A stretch of 64,000 nt of DNA. Origin: a virus. This document shows positions 30,617 to 39,323 of this stretch, in pieces (the first letter of the stretch is position 1; the number at the start of each line of letters is the position of its first letter). A program made the translations under genes and the position numbers. The stretch spans positions 1-64,000 of IMG/VR virus record IMGVR_UViG_3300033149_006345, one strand, 5' to 3'. Under the pieces are notes generated by a model. It saw nothing but the letters and a program-made list of their open reading frames with translations. It ran no database searches and was not told where the DNA came from.

Positions 30617-30845
30617 GAGTTGTAGTTGTGGGTCTACTGATGCAGTTAAGGGTATCAGGAAGATGTTGTTGGAATTGGAGCGAGAGCTTGGATTTTCACG
30701 GGATGAATATGATATACTTGATAGGAAGATACCCCCTGACTCGGCTTTGGGGCGATTGCAGTTGCAGATTGATTCTTTGGTTGAGGTTTTGGATTTGGAA
30801 GAAACATGGGCTGGTGGTAAACTAAGATATGAGAAGAAGGGGTGA
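30510..30845 (+). CDS. Coiled-coil hypothetical protein of the packaging region
   Basis: 111 residues with heptad repeats (ATLQAKIEEIEKRS, later LLELERELGF) and a CSCG motif between. AGAGGAGG lies 8 bases ahead of the ATG. It lies between terminase/speD and portal genes; function unknown, perhaps a packaging accessory. Confidence 0.7.
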   Translation: MGIIKDMDARKDIVVLREKMATLQAKIEEIEKRSAKSCSCGSTDAVKGIRKMLLELERELGFSRDEYDILDRKIPPDSALGRLQLQIDSLVEVLDLEETWAGGKLRYEKKG

Positions 30846-30869
30846 TAGTTAGGAAAGTGAGGTAATTTT

Positions 30870-32510
30870 ATGCCGAGAGGAGCACCCGCTTCATTGCTAT
30901 CTAGGGAAGGTATAGGAGAATTGGTAACAACACGAAGAAAGTCGTGGGCAGAGTTGCGGACTTTTTTTGAGAGGGAACGTGCGCTGTCTACCGGTCGGGA
31001 TTACAAGCGAAATCCCTCTAAACAACTGGATGAATATAGAGGGTGGGTATATAGTGCTGTTGATTGTATTGTGGACCGTTTGTGCTCTTTGAGCTATACT
31101 TTCAAAAGAGAAGATACCGGCGAGGTTATTTCACCTTTTGACAAACGTTATCATGCTATATTGAAACCGATAATCAAACCGAATGAGTATATGAGCCTAA
31201 AGTTTTTGATGCAGTTTTGTCAGACTCAATTGGATTTGTGTGGAAAGGCAGCTATCCTGAAAGTAAGAAATGCTTTTGGTAAGCCTTGGGAATTATGGCC
31301 GCTGGATATGAATGATTTCAGGCGTATTGTTTACCCACATAGACGGCAAGCTGGTAGGATTGTACCACCTGTGGGTTTCGAGTTCAGGCTTGGTAACAAG
31401 TTAGTTCTCATCGAGTGGAAGGATATTATATGGTTGCGATATCCAAGTCCTCTTAATATGTGGGATGGTTTCTCACCGATTCGGGCGCAAGCGTATACTA
31501 CAGATATTGATTACTACCTTGAAGTTTACGAGCGGGGTTTCTTTAGAAATTCGGCTCGGGTGGATTTTGTGATTGAAGGGGAAAATCTTACTGAGGAAGA
31601 CGCCAAGCGGTTGAAGCAAGAGTGGGTAAAGAAGTATGGTGGCCCAAAACGGTCATATGAGCCTGCTGTACTTACTGGCGGTATTAAGATTGTTCCTATA
31701 ACAATGACCAATAAGGATTTTCAGTTTTTGGAGCTGGCACGTTGGACCAAGGAACGTATTTTGAGTGCTTACCGTGTGCCAGAGGGCAAGTTGGGTTTAT
31801 TCCGTGATATCAATAGAGCCAACCAGAAAGGGATAGATATAGCATTTAATGAAGGTGCCATTTTGCCTCGGGCACGTTTGTGGGAGTCGGAGTTGACCTA
31901 TCAGCTCATTTGGGCTGATTTTACGGAAAAGGTCTCCATTGAGTTTGAGAATCCAATTCCTAGAGATAGGGAGGCAGATCTGAAAGAGTTGCAATTACGT
32001 AGTGGTAAGGGTATGGTTCCTATCAATACTATAAATGAGTTGCGTAATTGGTGGGATGGTTCTCCGTCTATAGCAGGAGGTGATGCAATTTTGGTAAATC
32101 AGAATCTTGTACCTATTACGAGTGTTGTTGGGGAGAATGGAGAGGGTGATACGGAGTCAGGTAATGAAAAACCTCCAGTAACAGACGATGATGATAAGCC
32201 CGGTCAGACGGACGATGATCCTGAATATGATCCTGAATATGATCCCGGCGGAGAGGAGTCTGATAAAAAGATACTGGATTGGGAAAAAGCGCTGGCACCT
32301 TTAGTTGGAAAGTATAGAGAGGCAATAAGCAAAACCAAAGGGTGGTCAGTTGCAAAGGTGGAAAATTATTTGAGAGGTTTAGAGCTTGATGTGAGTGATG
32401 GGGTGAAGAGAATTTTCGAGAACTGTGTGCTGAAGGATTATCCAGAGGTTAAATTTAAGCAAGCGGTAAAGGCATATCTTATTTTGACGGCAGTAAGGCG
32501 TAAAAATTAA
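30870..32510 (+). CDS. Portal protein
   Basis: 546 residues of HK97-type portal pattern: an N-terminal helix region, the RGWVYSAVDCIVDRL segment, ELWPLDMNDFRRIV, and a mid-protein WLRYPSPLNMWDGFSPIRAQ that leads into the helices lining the channel. The C-terminal ~130 residues are an Asp/Glu-rich linker plus a helical extension. It forms the dodecameric ring for DNA entry and exit. Location between terminase and prohead protease fits. Confidence 0.88.
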   Translation: MPRGAPASLLSREGIGELVTTRRKSWAELRTFFERERALSTGRDYKRNPSKQLDEYRGWVYSAVDCIVDRLCSLSYTFKREDTGEVISPFDKRYHAILKPIIKPNEYMSLKFLMQFCQTQLDLCGKAAILKVRNAFGKPWELWPLDMNDFRRIVYPHRRQAGRIVPPVGFEFRLGNKLVLIEWKDIIWLRYPSPLNMWDGFSPIRAQAYTTDIDYYLEVYERGFFRNSARVDFVIEGENLTEEDAKRLKQEWVKKYGGPKRSYEPAVLTGGIKIVPITMTNKDFQFLELARWTKERILSAYRVPEGKLGLFRDINRANQKGIDIAFNEGAILPRARLWESELTYQLIWADFTEKVSIEFENPIPRDREADLKELQLRSGKGMVPINTINELRNWWDGSPSIAGGDAILVNQNLVPITSVVGENGEGDTESGNEKPPVTDDDDKPGQTDDDPEYDPEYDPGGEESDKKILDWEKALAPLVGKYREAISKTKGWSVAKVENYLRGLELDVSDGVKRIFENCVLKDYPEVKFKQAVKAYLILTAVRRKN

Positions 32511-32537
32511 CACATTGAAGAGAGTAGGAGGTAAATA

Positions 32538-34247
32538 ATGGCATACAGGGTTAAAGCCAAGGACGAAAATGGAGCTGAGCGGAATGTTGTCATCAACGGC
32601 AAAGAGGTATTGGGTTTTGACGTTTCACCTGATCTAGTTGAGATTAAAGAAGTTGACGAGGAAAACAGGTCATTTTTGGCTACGGCGGCGTCGGAGGCAC
32701 CGGATCGGATATACGATATTATTCGTATAGCAGGGATTGATCTTACTGACTACGAGAAAAATCCTGTTGTTATGTGGGCACATGAGTACCGTGCTCTTCC
32801 GTTGGGCATTTCTCTGGAGACTATCAAACGCCCTAGAAAGAAGGTACTGGAATTTCGGCCAAATTTCGATGACCATGAGTTTGCTGAAAAAGTTTATCGC
32901 TCTTATCTGAAGAAGATAATGCGTGGTTTTTCCGTTGGCTTGCTTCCCATTGAGATGGAGAAGCGACAAGATATGACGGAAGAGGAAAAGGCACAAGCTG
33001 GGTATTTTGGTGGTTGGGAAATCAAGAAGTCGTCTTTGTTGGAGATAAGTTGTGCTCCTATACCAATGCACCAGGATGCTTTGGCGCAAATGAAGGCGGT
33101 AGGTTTTCCAATGGAACTTCTGTCTCCAGCCGATTTAGGTTTTGGTAATAAGGAGAAGGCATTGGATGACGGAAGTTATTGGGTTCCTGTGGAAGACACC
33201 ATGCTGTTTTTCAATCATAAGACCATCCCCTTGGATGATAAGGTAAATGCTATTGTTGCTGATCCTCTTGGTGCTAGTGGGAGTGGACGCAATCTCTCCA
33301 AGGTGGTTGGTTATCTCTTTTCCAAAGATATGTCTGAGGAGGAGAGGGCTGAATGGTTGTCTTCCTTTGGGGTTAGCGACCGTAATGTTATGATTGTTGC
33401 CTCTGATACGAATGTTTTGGAGCTGTCGGCAGAAGAAATAGGTTTAGTCAAAGGTATTTGCGGTTCGTCATCGTTGCCTTTGAGTGATAAGTCTTCTTGG
33501 GATGGCGATGCAGCCAGGAAGAGAATGTGGGAAAAGGGATTATCCACTTTTAAGAAAGGGCATGTATGGCAAAAACCAGATGAGAATCCGGAGACAAAGG
33601 GAGCCTATTCTTTACCCTTTGCGGATATAATTGATGGCACTTTAACTGCTGTTTGGGGTGGTGTTCGTGCGGCAATGGCTGCGGTACATGGTGCTCGTAA
33701 TGCTCCAGAAGGAGATAGGAGAAAACAACATAATTTCCTTGCCAAATATTATAGACGTTTTGGTAAGGAACCGCCAGAGTTCAAAACATATACTGATGAG
33801 GAATTACATGAAATTTTTGGTATTGACACTTCTGATATAGATAAACAAAATTCCACTGACGGTGACCACCAAGGAACGGCGAATGACATGGAACCCATTG
33901 TTAATGTTGTGAGGGAGGAGTTGACCGAGTTGTTTAATACTTTTAAGGAGGAAGTGGTTACAGCTATCAGAGCTTCATTGGAGGAAACTTCTGCTTCTTC
34001 TAGAGAACCAAATATCACTCAAGGAGCCGACGAGGGTGACGCCACTTTTGTGCAGGCGGTGGGTGAGTTGGTAGCTAAGTTGAAAGAGGATAAGGATACT
34101 CCGGTGATACCAGACGATCTCTCCCAGGAAGATATAGTAAAGCTCTCTGAAATGGTGGCGCAATCGCTTGGTGCCACTTTGGGTGATGCTATAGCTTCTA
34201 CGGTGGAAGAGAATCTGAAGAGTTATGCTGGTATCATTGACGACTAA
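32538..34247 (+). CDS. Prohead protease with long C-terminal extension (possible scaffold)
   Basis: 569 residues. Residues ~35-200 match HK97-family prohead proteases: AHEYRALPLG (catalytic His), RGFSVGLLPIE (catalytic Ser) and LLEISCAPIPMHQDAL. A second conserved-looking region (~320-425) has KGAYSLPFADIIDGTLTAVWGGVRAAMAAV, seen in other phage head proteins. The last ~130 residues are acidic and helical with coiled-coil character, as expected of a fused scaffold or delta domain. Unusually long for a simple prohead protease (about 180-250). Confidence 0.85.
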   Translation: MAYRVKAKDENGAERNVVINGKEVLGFDVSPDLVEIKEVDEENRSFLATAASEAPDRIYDIIRIAGIDLTDYEKNPVVMWAHEYRALPLGISLETIKRPRKKVLEFRPNFDDHEFAEKVYRSYLKKIMRGFSVGLLPIEMEKRQDMTEEEKAQAGYFGGWEIKKSSLLEISCAPIPMHQDALAQMKAVGFPMELLSPADLGFGNKEKALDDGSYWVPVEDTMLFFNHKTIPLDDKVNAIVADPLGASGSGRNLSKVVGYLFSKDMSEEERAEWLSSFGVSDRNVMIVASDTNVLELSAEEIGLVKGICGSSSLPLSDKSSWDGDAARKRMWEKGLSTFKKGHVWQKPDENPETKGAYSLPFADIIDGTLTAVWGGVRAAMAAVHGARNAPEGDRRKQHNFLAKYYRRFGKEPPEFKTYTDEELHEIFGIDTSDIDKQNSTDGDHQGTANDMEPIVNVVREELTELFNTFKEEVVTAIRASLEETSASSREPNITQGADEGDATFVQAVGELVAKLKEDKDTPVIPDDLSQEDIVKLSEMVAQSLGATLGDAIASTVEENLKSYAGIIDD

Positions 34248-34274
34248 TATTATATTCTACTAGGAGGTTTTAAT

Positions 34275-35555
34275 ATGGACAAGGAAAAATTGATGAAGCA
34301 ACTTCAGGAGATTAACGAGGAGATCGTCAAGCGTTATATTGGTAGCGATGAATTTACTAATATGATCAACAAGCGCATCCAGACCTTTATGGAGACTTTG
34401 CAAAAGCAGCTCCAGGGGGACTCAACTGCTGGTGCGATTGCTGATGCACAGCCTTCATCGCTTCCATTCGTGCAGGCGACTCTTCCTTACGCCAACGTCC
34501 GAGGAAATCTGATTGTTACACGCCAGGGGTCCGTATTGGATATCACCAAGAAGACTCCGTGGGTGCAGGTTTCCAAGGAAGTGCAGGATTGGGCCTCTGA
34601 TTTTCTTCAGTACGTGCAGAGTCGGGGGCGAGTTGTCGGTAAGACTCTTCAGGAAAGTGAGGACCCGAGTGGTGGGTATCTCGTACCGGAAGAGTTTAGG
34701 GCAACTATCCTGATGTACGATGCAGAACCGGCTATTGTTTGGCCCAGGGCTACTGTGTGGCCGATGGCGACCGATAAGCTGGGTATGCCGAAGTTGGCGC
34801 AGTCTCCTGATGGTATTGAGAATGACGACTATGACCATTTTGCGGGTGTAGCGTTTACCTGGACTGATGAAGGTGGTTCCAAGACCGAGACGGAACCTGA
34901 CTTCGAGTTCATTGAGCTTATTGCTCATGAGCTTTCTGGGTATACCGCTATCACTAACACTCTTATGGACGATAGCCCAATTAACCTGATGAACTTCTTG
35001 ACCACTTTGTTCAGGGGTGCATGGGTATGGCAGACCGACAAGGCATTTATCCGTCAGGATGGTGCCAATAAGCCGTTGGGGGTGACCAAAGACCCGAGTG
35101 TGTTGTCTGTGAACCGGAATACTGCTTCCACGGTGAAATATGCCGATCTGCTGAATATGGTTAAGAAGCTCCCCTCGGTATTTGACGCTGGAGCCGTTTG
35201 GTTCTTCAATAAGGAAGTCCATGCTGCTATTCGTAATGAGCGTGATAACAACAACGCTTTGCTGTTGCAGCAAACTTACGATTCGGCGGCTGGTAAGATG
35301 ATTGAGATTCTGCTGGGCTACCCTGTAGTCAAGTCCGACGGCAAGACTTATCCGATGGGGACTAAGGGCGATGTCATTTTGGGCAATTGGGCCTACTATT
35401 ATATTGGTGACAGGCAGGAGTTCAGGTTGGATACCAGCGAGCATTATCTGTTCCGTAGCAATAAGCTCGCAATCAGGGTAGCCAGCCGTCTGGATGGTCA
35501 GCCAGCGATTCCAGAGGCTTTTGTGGTTCTGGATGACGTGGCTTCCGCCAGCTAA
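34275..35555 (+). CDS. Major capsid protein (HK97 fold)
   Basis: 426 residues. An N-terminal helical delta-like region (~1-70) precedes the HK97-type core: GGYLVPEEFRATIL, the long helix before WPMATDKLGMPKL, FEFIELIAHELSGYTAITNTLMDDSPINL (backbone helix and P-domain) and the A-domain end FRLDTSEHYLFRSNKLAIRVASRLDGQP. AGGAGGTTTTAAT precedes the ATG. The N-terminal region is likely removed by the protease upstream. Confidence 0.93.
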   Translation: MDKEKLMKQLQEINEEIVKRYIGSDEFTNMINKRIQTFMETLQKQLQGDSTAGAIADAQPSSLPFVQATLPYANVRGNLIVTRQGSVLDITKKTPWVQVSKEVQDWASDFLQYVQSRGRVVGKTLQESEDPSGGYLVPEEFRATILMYDAEPAIVWPRATVWPMATDKLGMPKLAQSPDGIENDDYDHFAGVAFTWTDEGGSKTETEPDFEFIELIAHELSGYTAITNTLMDDSPINLMNFLTTLFRGAWVWQTDKAFIRQDGANKPLGVTKDPSVLSVNRNTASTVKYADLLNMVKKLPSVFDAGAVWFFNKEVHAAIRNERDNNNALLLQQTYDSAAGKMIEILLGYPVVKSDGKTYPMGTKGDVILGNWAYYYIGDRQEFRLDTSEHYLFRSNKLAIRVASRLDGQPAIPEAFVVLDDVASAS

Positions 35556-35588
35556 TTGAAAACTTCTTTATAACGGAGGTGGATTCTA

Positions 35589-36041
35589 ATGAGTGCAAAG
35601 CGTGATATGACCAATAATACGCTGGTGATTCCTTTTGTTACCCATACCACGCACCAGACCAACACCGGCATCTTGACCAGCAATTATGATACGATGCGTG
35701 GTGGAGCCAACCCGACGAGGATGTTGCTGATTTTGCTGATGTCCAGTTGGGGAAGCGGTGGCTCGGTTACTGTGCGGGTACAGGATTGTAATACCAGCAA
35801 CGGTACTTTCTCTACTCGGGCAACTTTGGGGGCTGCCAACCAGTCCACCGGGCAGACTTGTTTTATGGCGGAGGTGAGCGATTTTCGCCGGTTTGTCCGT
35901 CTCAGCTATGATGTGACTGGTGCAGCTTGTACCCTGTCTATCATTGGTATTTGTCAGCGTGGGCGAAAGGAGCCGGTGACGCAGTATGATGCTGTTGGCA
36001 AGCTGTCTGTGTCCCAGACGGTTGCTCCTGAAGCCTCGTAA
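35589..36041 (+). CDS. Small head protein, possible decoration protein
   Basis: 150 residues, beta-rich with Gly/Ser/Thr-rich turns and a C-terminal helix-free tail. Position right after the major capsid gene and composition suggest a capsid decoration or head-stabilising protein. No catalytic motif. ACGGAGGTGGATTCT precedes the ATG. Confidence 0.65.
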   Translation: MSAKRDMTNNTLVIPFVTHTTHQTNTGILTSNYDTMRGGANPTRMLLILLMSSWGSGGSVTVRVQDCNTSNGTFSTRATLGAANQSTGQTCFMAEVSDFRRFVRLSYDVTGAACTLSIIGICQRGRKEPVTQYDAVGKLSVSQTVAPEAS

Positions 36042-36056
36042 TGTTCCCCCTCTTTC

Positions 36057-36092
36057 CTTCCCTACCTGTACGCTTTTGTACAGGTAGGGAAG
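36057..36092 (+). terminator. Strong 15-bp hairpin after the capsid genes
   Basis: CTTCCCTACCTGTAC (36057-36071) pairs perfectly with GTACAGGTAGGGAAG (36078-36092) around a 6-nt loop. There is no U-run, so it may be a Rho-type or processing hairpin or an attenuator between capsid genes and the sugar island. A promoter-like sequence overlaps it. Confidence 0.55.
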
Positions 36093-36104
36093 TTCATATA
36101 TAAG
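36076..36104 (+). promoter_or_regulatory. Candidate promoter ahead of the small head gene and sugar island
   Basis: TTGTAC (36076-36081), 17-bp spacer, TATAAG (36099-36104). The -10 context CATATATAAG is identical to the core of the repeat array at 15.0-15.3 kb. The -35 overlaps the hairpin at 36057-36092, so transcription here could depend on which structure forms. Confidence 0.42.
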
Positions 36105-36135
36105 ATTACAGCGAGACCAGAAAAGGAGAAAGCAG

Positions 36136-36450
36136 ATGGCTGTTAAGGTTAAACTGACAAAACTATCTTTGATTAGACGGTATAGAAAATCTGTATTGGA
36201 AGTAAGTGAGGCGGAAGCCGCCCGGATGATCGGATCAGGGCTGGCTGTAGCAGTAACTTCTTTTGATGGACCACCGGTTAATAAACTGGTAGCTTCTCCT
36301 GGTATTAAGAAAGAAGTAGCAGAAATAAAGGAGGCTGATACCGCAGAAAACCCTACTGGGAAAGCGGAGGAACCTCCGAAACCTCCGCAGAAAAACAAAA
36401 AGAAAAAATCGAAGAAGTCAAGGAAGAAAGTCAAGGTAAATATCCAGTAG
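36136..36450 (+). CDS. Small head-module protein with Lys-rich tail
   Basis: 104 residues. The first 55 residues (KLSLIRRYRKSVLEVSEAEAARMIGSGLAVAV) look like a small domain often found between capsid and connector genes of siphophages. The C-terminal half is Lys/Glu/Pro-rich and ends in a strongly basic tail. The next gene has no start codon of its own and overlaps this basic tail in the -1 frame, so part of the translation may continue into it. Confidence 0.65.
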   Translation: MAVKVKLTKLSLIRRYRKSVLEVSEAEAARMIGSGLAVAVTSFDGPPVNKLVASPGIKKEVAEIKEADTAENPTGKAEEPPKPPQKNKKKKSKKSRKKVKVNIQ

Positions 36451-37409
36451 CACGTTGGTCTCCTTCTTTACCCTATGCACTTTGTAAGGTTGGTTGGATA
36501 CAGGACGCTGAGGTATTAGGTGGTGCTGAATTATCCAATCTACAGATAATCAAACGAGGTCTGGAGTTAGGTTTTGCTATTAGGGTTATAACTCCGGACA
36601 GTTTTGATCGTGACTGGATTGCCATTTCTGACTTTCTCATTTTCAATAACTTTTATACCTTTCCATCAAATCTTTGGCATTATTTGTTGCAAGTCATTTG
36701 GGAGTATAGGAAGCCTTATGTAATATATTCTCATGATCATCGGGATATATATGGTGAGACTGCTAGACTCTCTTTTGCATGGCGTTGGTTTAAGCATTCC
36801 TTCTTGAATGTCTTTATTTCTCCGGCACATTATGCCAACTTTAAGAAATGTTTAGGCAGTGCTGCCGAGCCGCATTTTATCTTACCCCCACCGATAGACA
36901 CCGAATTTTTCTACCCCAGGGAAGAAGTTACTAGGAAACCAAAGACTGTTGTTAATCTTACCGGTAGATTGGTTAGCAGTAAGGGTCTGATGAATGTTTA
37001 TAAGTGGGCCGCAGCAAACCCTGACTATAAGGTAAATGTTTATACGAAGTATGCCGAAGGTACCAGCGGTAAGGTTTTGGAGACTAAGAATAATATAACT
37101 ATCCATAAACCTGTACCATATGCCCTTTTGCCGTATATCTACTCTGAACATGAGTATGTGTTACATCTTCCTGAAGATTGGGAAGCGGCGGGGAGGACAT
37201 TGGTAGAGGGTTTATTGTGTGGTTGGACATTGGTAGAGGGTTTATTGTGTGGTTGTATCCCGATTTGCAATAGTAAAGTAGGAGTTGCTAGTTTCGCACC
37301 GGATCTATTGTCATACGGTCGTGAAAATCTGGCTGTGATTTTGGAGGAAGGACAGTATATTTTTTGGTACAATATTTATCGGTATTTCCAGTTATTGGAG
37401 GAAAGATAG
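36408..37409 (+). CDS. Glycosyltransferase (GT-B, family 4/1-like), no own start codon
   Basis: The frame is open from 36339 to 37409 and encodes a GT-B protein: N-terminal KVGWIQDAEVLGGAELSNLQIIKRGLELG (36480-36570), then KTVVNLTGRLVSSKGL for the second Rossmann domain, and a donor-site AGRTLVEGLLCG. No ATG, GTG or TTG occurs between the upstream in-frame stop (36338) and the first Rossmann fold, so it must be entered by -1 frameshift from the head gene (A-rich codons 36388-36409) or unconventional initiation. A TTG at 36684 would delete the first domain. A 30-bp tandem duplication (37197-37256) repeats TLVEGLLCGW. Confidence 0.75.
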   Translation: MEEVKEESQGKYPVARWSPSLPYALCKVGWIQDAEVLGGAELSNLQIIKRGLELGFAIRVITPDSFDRDWIAISDFLIFNNFYTFPSNLWHYLLQVIWEYRKPYVIYSHDHRDIYGETARLSFAWRWFKHSFLNVFISPAHYANFKKCLGSAAEPHFILPPPIDTEFFYPREEVTRKPKTVVNLTGRLVSSKGLMNVYKWAAANPDYKVNVYTKYAEGTSGKVLETKNNITIHKPVPYALLPYIYSEHEYVLHLPEDWEAAGRTLVEGLLCGWTLVEGLLCGCIPICNSKVGVASFAPDLLSYGRENLAVILEEGQYIFWYNIYRYFQLLEER

Positions 37410-38411
37410 ATGCGGAAAAAGCTGTTGATTGGGGTATTCGTTGGTGAGTTAGGTTGGGAATATCTACGTTATCAAGGATATTTTAGACGCTATGCGAGAT
37501 TAAATTGTTTCAAAGAACAGGGGGATGAATGCATCGCTTTTACGTATTTTGGGCATGAGCTTTTTTATCACGATTTTTGCTCCGCTGTTTTTTCACATGA
37601 ATCTTGGTTAGATGGAAGAAGAGAGATAATAGGACCACCACATGCTTTTGGGCATATGCAAATGTCCTCAGCAGTATATGATTCTCTTTGTCAGTATATT
37701 TTGAATGTTGTGTCTCATTATTATGACCATGCACAATATGATATAGAGTTTGTAAAACATCCGCTGGGTGTTGCTCATAGGGCGAATTACTTTTTGCAGG
37801 ACTTTGTTGAGTTTTCGGTAAGTGAAAAAGAAATAATGTCGATTTGGATACAGTTGGAAAAGAAATATCTTATACCTGACGCACAAATTGTATGTGTTTT
37901 TCCCAGGATGAAAGGTGATAAAAGGGATTGGGGAGCCGGTAACTATGAGAACCTGATAGAGAGTTTATTGGGGTACGGTTTTGGGGTTGTTATTTGTGGG
38001 CATCCGCAACAGTCATTTTGTACGGATATGGAAACAAGATATGGGCTGTTGAATCTTACGGAGTTTCCAAGGCGTTATATTTTACCTCTTACTATTTGTG
38101 CTTTGGCGAAGAGTGCTTTCGCCTTTGGGGGACAAAGTGCCCTTCCACTTATTTCTTTAGGGCAGGGGGTACCAACAGTTATGTGGGGGTGCGAGCCTAG
38201 GCGTCATAGCCAGATTTATAATTGGAGGAAAACCGCTTGTTTATTTTTGCCTTCCCAGCAGTATGATATTTCCCCCAAAGAGGTATTAGGGGCTTTTTTC
38301 GATTGGAAGGATGGTGTTTCCCGAGATGATAGACTCTCCCCTTTCCATCTCCTTGATGCTTCATTGCTTAAAGAAGGGGAAATTTTACCCAATGAAAAGG
38401 TGAAAAGATGA
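37410..38411 (+). CDS. Glycosyltransferase (GT9-like / GT-B)
   Basis: 333 residues. Two Rossmann-like halves: the N-terminal IGVFVGELGWEYLRYQG and a C-terminal IVCVFPRMKGDKRDWGAGNYENLIE with AKSAFAFGGQSALPLISLGQGVPTVMWG, resembling the ADP-heptose transferase (GT9) donor site. It starts immediately after the upstream stop. Sugar donor and acceptor unknown. Confidence 0.72.
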   Translation: MRKKLLIGVFVGELGWEYLRYQGYFRRYARLNCFKEQGDECIAFTYFGHELFYHDFCSAVFSHESWLDGRREIIGPPHAFGHMQMSSAVYDSLCQYILNVVSHYYDHAQYDIEFVKHPLGVAHRANYFLQDFVEFSVSEKEIMSIWIQLEKKYLIPDAQIVCVFPRMKGDKRDWGAGNYENLIESLLGYGFGVVICGHPQQSFCTDMETRYGLLNLTEFPRRYILPLTICALAKSAFAFGGQSALPLISLGQGVPTVMWGCEPRRHSQIYNWRKTACLFLPSQQYDISPKEVLGAFFDWKDGVSRDDRLSPFHLLDASLLKEGEILPNEKVKR

Positions 38412-39322
38412 AGCCGAAGATTCTTATGGTAGCGGATGTTAAAGGTTGGGCTTGGTGGTATAAGGCGCAACAGGTAAAAAAGCACCTGGCGAATGAGTTT
38501 GATATTGATATTGTATGTGTTGTTCAAGAAGGGGCATTGCCGAAAGAACTGGCTTCCAAATATGATTTATTTTTTACTTTTGCACCGAAATATTTGAAGA
38601 TGCTTAGCAATATAGGGGTGCCAGTCAAGAAACGTATTTCTGGAATAACAGCTCATTTTTTGGGATTAGAAGATGATCTTCTACGCTTTCAGAATCATGT
38701 TGTTTACTTTCATGCAAATAGCCCTGCTTTGGTAAAAATTGCAGAGAGGTATTATCGTCATGTTTTTTACGTACCGAATGGTGTTGATGAGACCATTTTT
38801 TATCCCACCAATAGAAAGCCGAAGGATGTTTTTATTGTGGGTCACGTAGGGAAACCTACTGCAAGGAAAGGTTTTGACTCGATAATTATGCCTGCTTTCG
38901 AGAAGGCGTTTTCCGGTGGTAGATCGGTAGCAACATTGAAGGTTAACCAACGACGATATTATAATGCTTTGTCCCAGCCGGAGATGAGAGAATGGTATCA
39001 GGATGTAGACGTTTTGGTGTTTGCCAGCGATTTGGATGGAACTCCCAATCCGATGTTGGAGGGTGGCGCAATTGGTATTCCTTCTATAATAAATTGTATA
39101 GGAAATGCAGAGGAATTTATTAGCGATGGGGTAAATGGTTTCCTGATGCGGGAAAAGACGGTAGATGCTTATGCGGACAGATTACAATGGTGTTTTTATA
39201 ACAGAGAGCAATGTTGGAAAATGGGGGAAGAGGCAAGAAAGACGGTATTGTCCAGTTGGACTTGGAAACAGAAAGTAGAGAACTATAGGAATATGTTCAG
39301 AGAGATTTTGTCGGAGGAATAA
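38408..39322 (+). CDS. Glycosyltransferase family 4-like
   Basis: 304 residues of the GT-B fold. C-terminal domain: FIVGHVGKPTARKGFDSIIMPAF, then VDVLVFASDLDGTPNPMLEGGAIGIPSIINCIGNAEEFISDGVNGFLM, the EGGA segment being the donor-binding signature of GT4. The N-terminal domain is shorter than usual. Overlaps its neighbour by four bases. Confidence 0.85.
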   Translation: MKPKILMVADVKGWAWWYKAQQVKKHLANEFDIDIVCVVQEGALPKELASKYDLFFTFAPKYLKMLSNIGVPVKKRISGITAHFLGLEDDLLRFQNHVVYFHANSPALVKIAERYYRHVFYVPNGVDETIFYPTNRKPKDVFIVGHVGKPTARKGFDSIIMPAFEKAFSGGRSVATLKVNQRRYYNALSQPEMREWYQDVDVLVFASDLDGTPNPMLEGGAIGIPSIINCIGNAEEFISDGVNGFLMREKTVDAYADRLQWCFYNREQCWKMGEEARKTVLSSWTWKQKVENYRNMFREILSEE

Positions 39323-39323
39323 G

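Noticed and set aside
34455-35444. Long open frame (329 codons) opposite the major capsid gene
   Set aside because: It is the antisense shadow of a strongly conserved capsid gene and has no own signal.
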